This document shows positions 13,934 through 14,108 of a DNA stretch of 14,108 nt, piece after piece (position 1 is the stretch's first letter; each line of letters starts with the position of its first letter). The translations under genes were made by a program, and so were the position numbers. Under the pieces are notes generated by a model. That model saw nothing but the letters and a program-made list of their open reading frames with translations. It was not told the DNA's origin and made no database searches. Origin of the DNA: Pontimonas sp. (GTDB lineage: Bacteria > Actinomycetota > Actinomycetes > Actinomycetales > Microbacteriaceae); NCBI GenBank assembly GCA_021741945.1, contig JAIOWV010000025.1, positions 1 through 14,108 of the forward strand, given 5' to 3'.

Positions 13934-13937
13934 GTCT

Positions 13938-14108
13938 TTAGTCTACGACGGTGAGCACCTGAAACACCACGGCAGCAAGGCCGGTTAACAGCGCACTCCC
14001 GGTTATTGCTAAGGAAAGCCTCCGAACAAGCCCCTCGGATTGATAGGCAAAAACCTGCAGGATAAAGGCCATCAAAAGCGACCCCGCTAGGACGGCAACC
14101 ATGCTGGC
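13938..14108 (-). CDS. Membrane protein, 3' end (cut by window edge)
   Basis: The minus strand is open from the window end to TAA at 13938-13940. It shows two hydrophobic segments: VAVLAGSLLMAFILQVFAY and a second from about LAITGSALL to VVFQVLTVV, with a short charged turn (SEGLVRR) between, ending VVD. An ATG at 14102 could make this a complete 54-residue two-helix protein, but the frame is open to the edge, so it may be the end of a longer one. No family recognised. It runs in the same direction as the 36-residue peptide, ygfZ and gpmA. Confidence 0.5.
   Translation of the reverse strand, partial: ASMVAVLAGSLLMAFILQVFAYQSEGLVRRLSLAITGSALLTGLAAVVFQVLTVVD

Noticed and set aside
13051..13941. 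Plus-strand frame of 296 codons opposite ygfZ
   Set aside because: ygfZ has its signature and a strong ribosome-binding site; the opposite frame matches nothing.
1..14108. CRISPR array, transposon, prophage or toxin-antitoxin system
   Set aside because: No regular repeat-spacer pattern, transposase, integrase, terminal repeats or paired small toxin/antitoxin genes were seen.

Overview
The window reads as core chromosome of an actinobacterium. CarD, a SenX3-RegX3 two-component pair beside a divergent phoU, a fused IspD-IspF enzyme, a DUF4032 protein next to a UgpC/MsiK-type sugar ABC ATPase, and a cofactor-dependent phosphoglycerate mutase together point to the Micrococcales, probably a small-genome Microbacteriaceae-like aquatic lineage. 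That placement is inference from gene content and tight packing. No phage, transposon, CRISPR, rRNA or plasmid feature is visible, and no dramatic new multi-gene system.

Layout. 1-560 (-): 5' part of a dacB-type D-Ala-D-Ala carboxypeptidase. 666-839 (+): small membrane ORF. 851-922 (-): tRNA-Thr(UGU). 973-1833 (-): membrane-anchored DsbA-like thioredoxin protein. 1834-2076: regulatory gap with several dyads and a triple half-site operator candidate. 2077-3180 (+): ugpC/msiK-type ATPase, then a 13-bp hairpin, then 3241-4521 (+): kinase-fold DUF4032 protein. 4518-8613 (-): carD, ispDF, cysS and rlmB, read from high to low coordinates as an operon-like run. 8798-9268 (+): small lipoprotein of unknown function. 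9265-11213 (-): regX3 and senX3. 11365-12018 (+): phoU, interrupted by an in-frame TAG. 12015-13791 (-): ygfZ then gpmA. 13823-14108 (-): a 36-residue membrane peptide and the end of a membrane-protein gene.

How they fit together. SenX3-RegX3-PhoU is the phosphate-sensing module, and the senX3-phoU gap carries GTTAA/GTGAC half-sites at an exact 22-bp period, a good candidate for the RegX3 operator. The carD run combines transcription initiation control (CarD), MEP-pathway isoprenoid synthesis (IspDF), tRNA charging (CysS) and rRNA methylation (RlmB). UgpC would energise sugar importers encoded elsewhere.

Most notable: (i) the amber codon in phoU, with clean PhoU coding sequence on both sides; (ii) the 22-bp-period box upstream of phoU; (iii) the TTCACA/TGTGAA/TTCACA operator candidate before ugpC; (iv) several start codons sitting 6-7 nt after a TAnnnT -10 box, suggesting leaderless transcripts; (v) small membrane ORFs that standard gene callers may miss.
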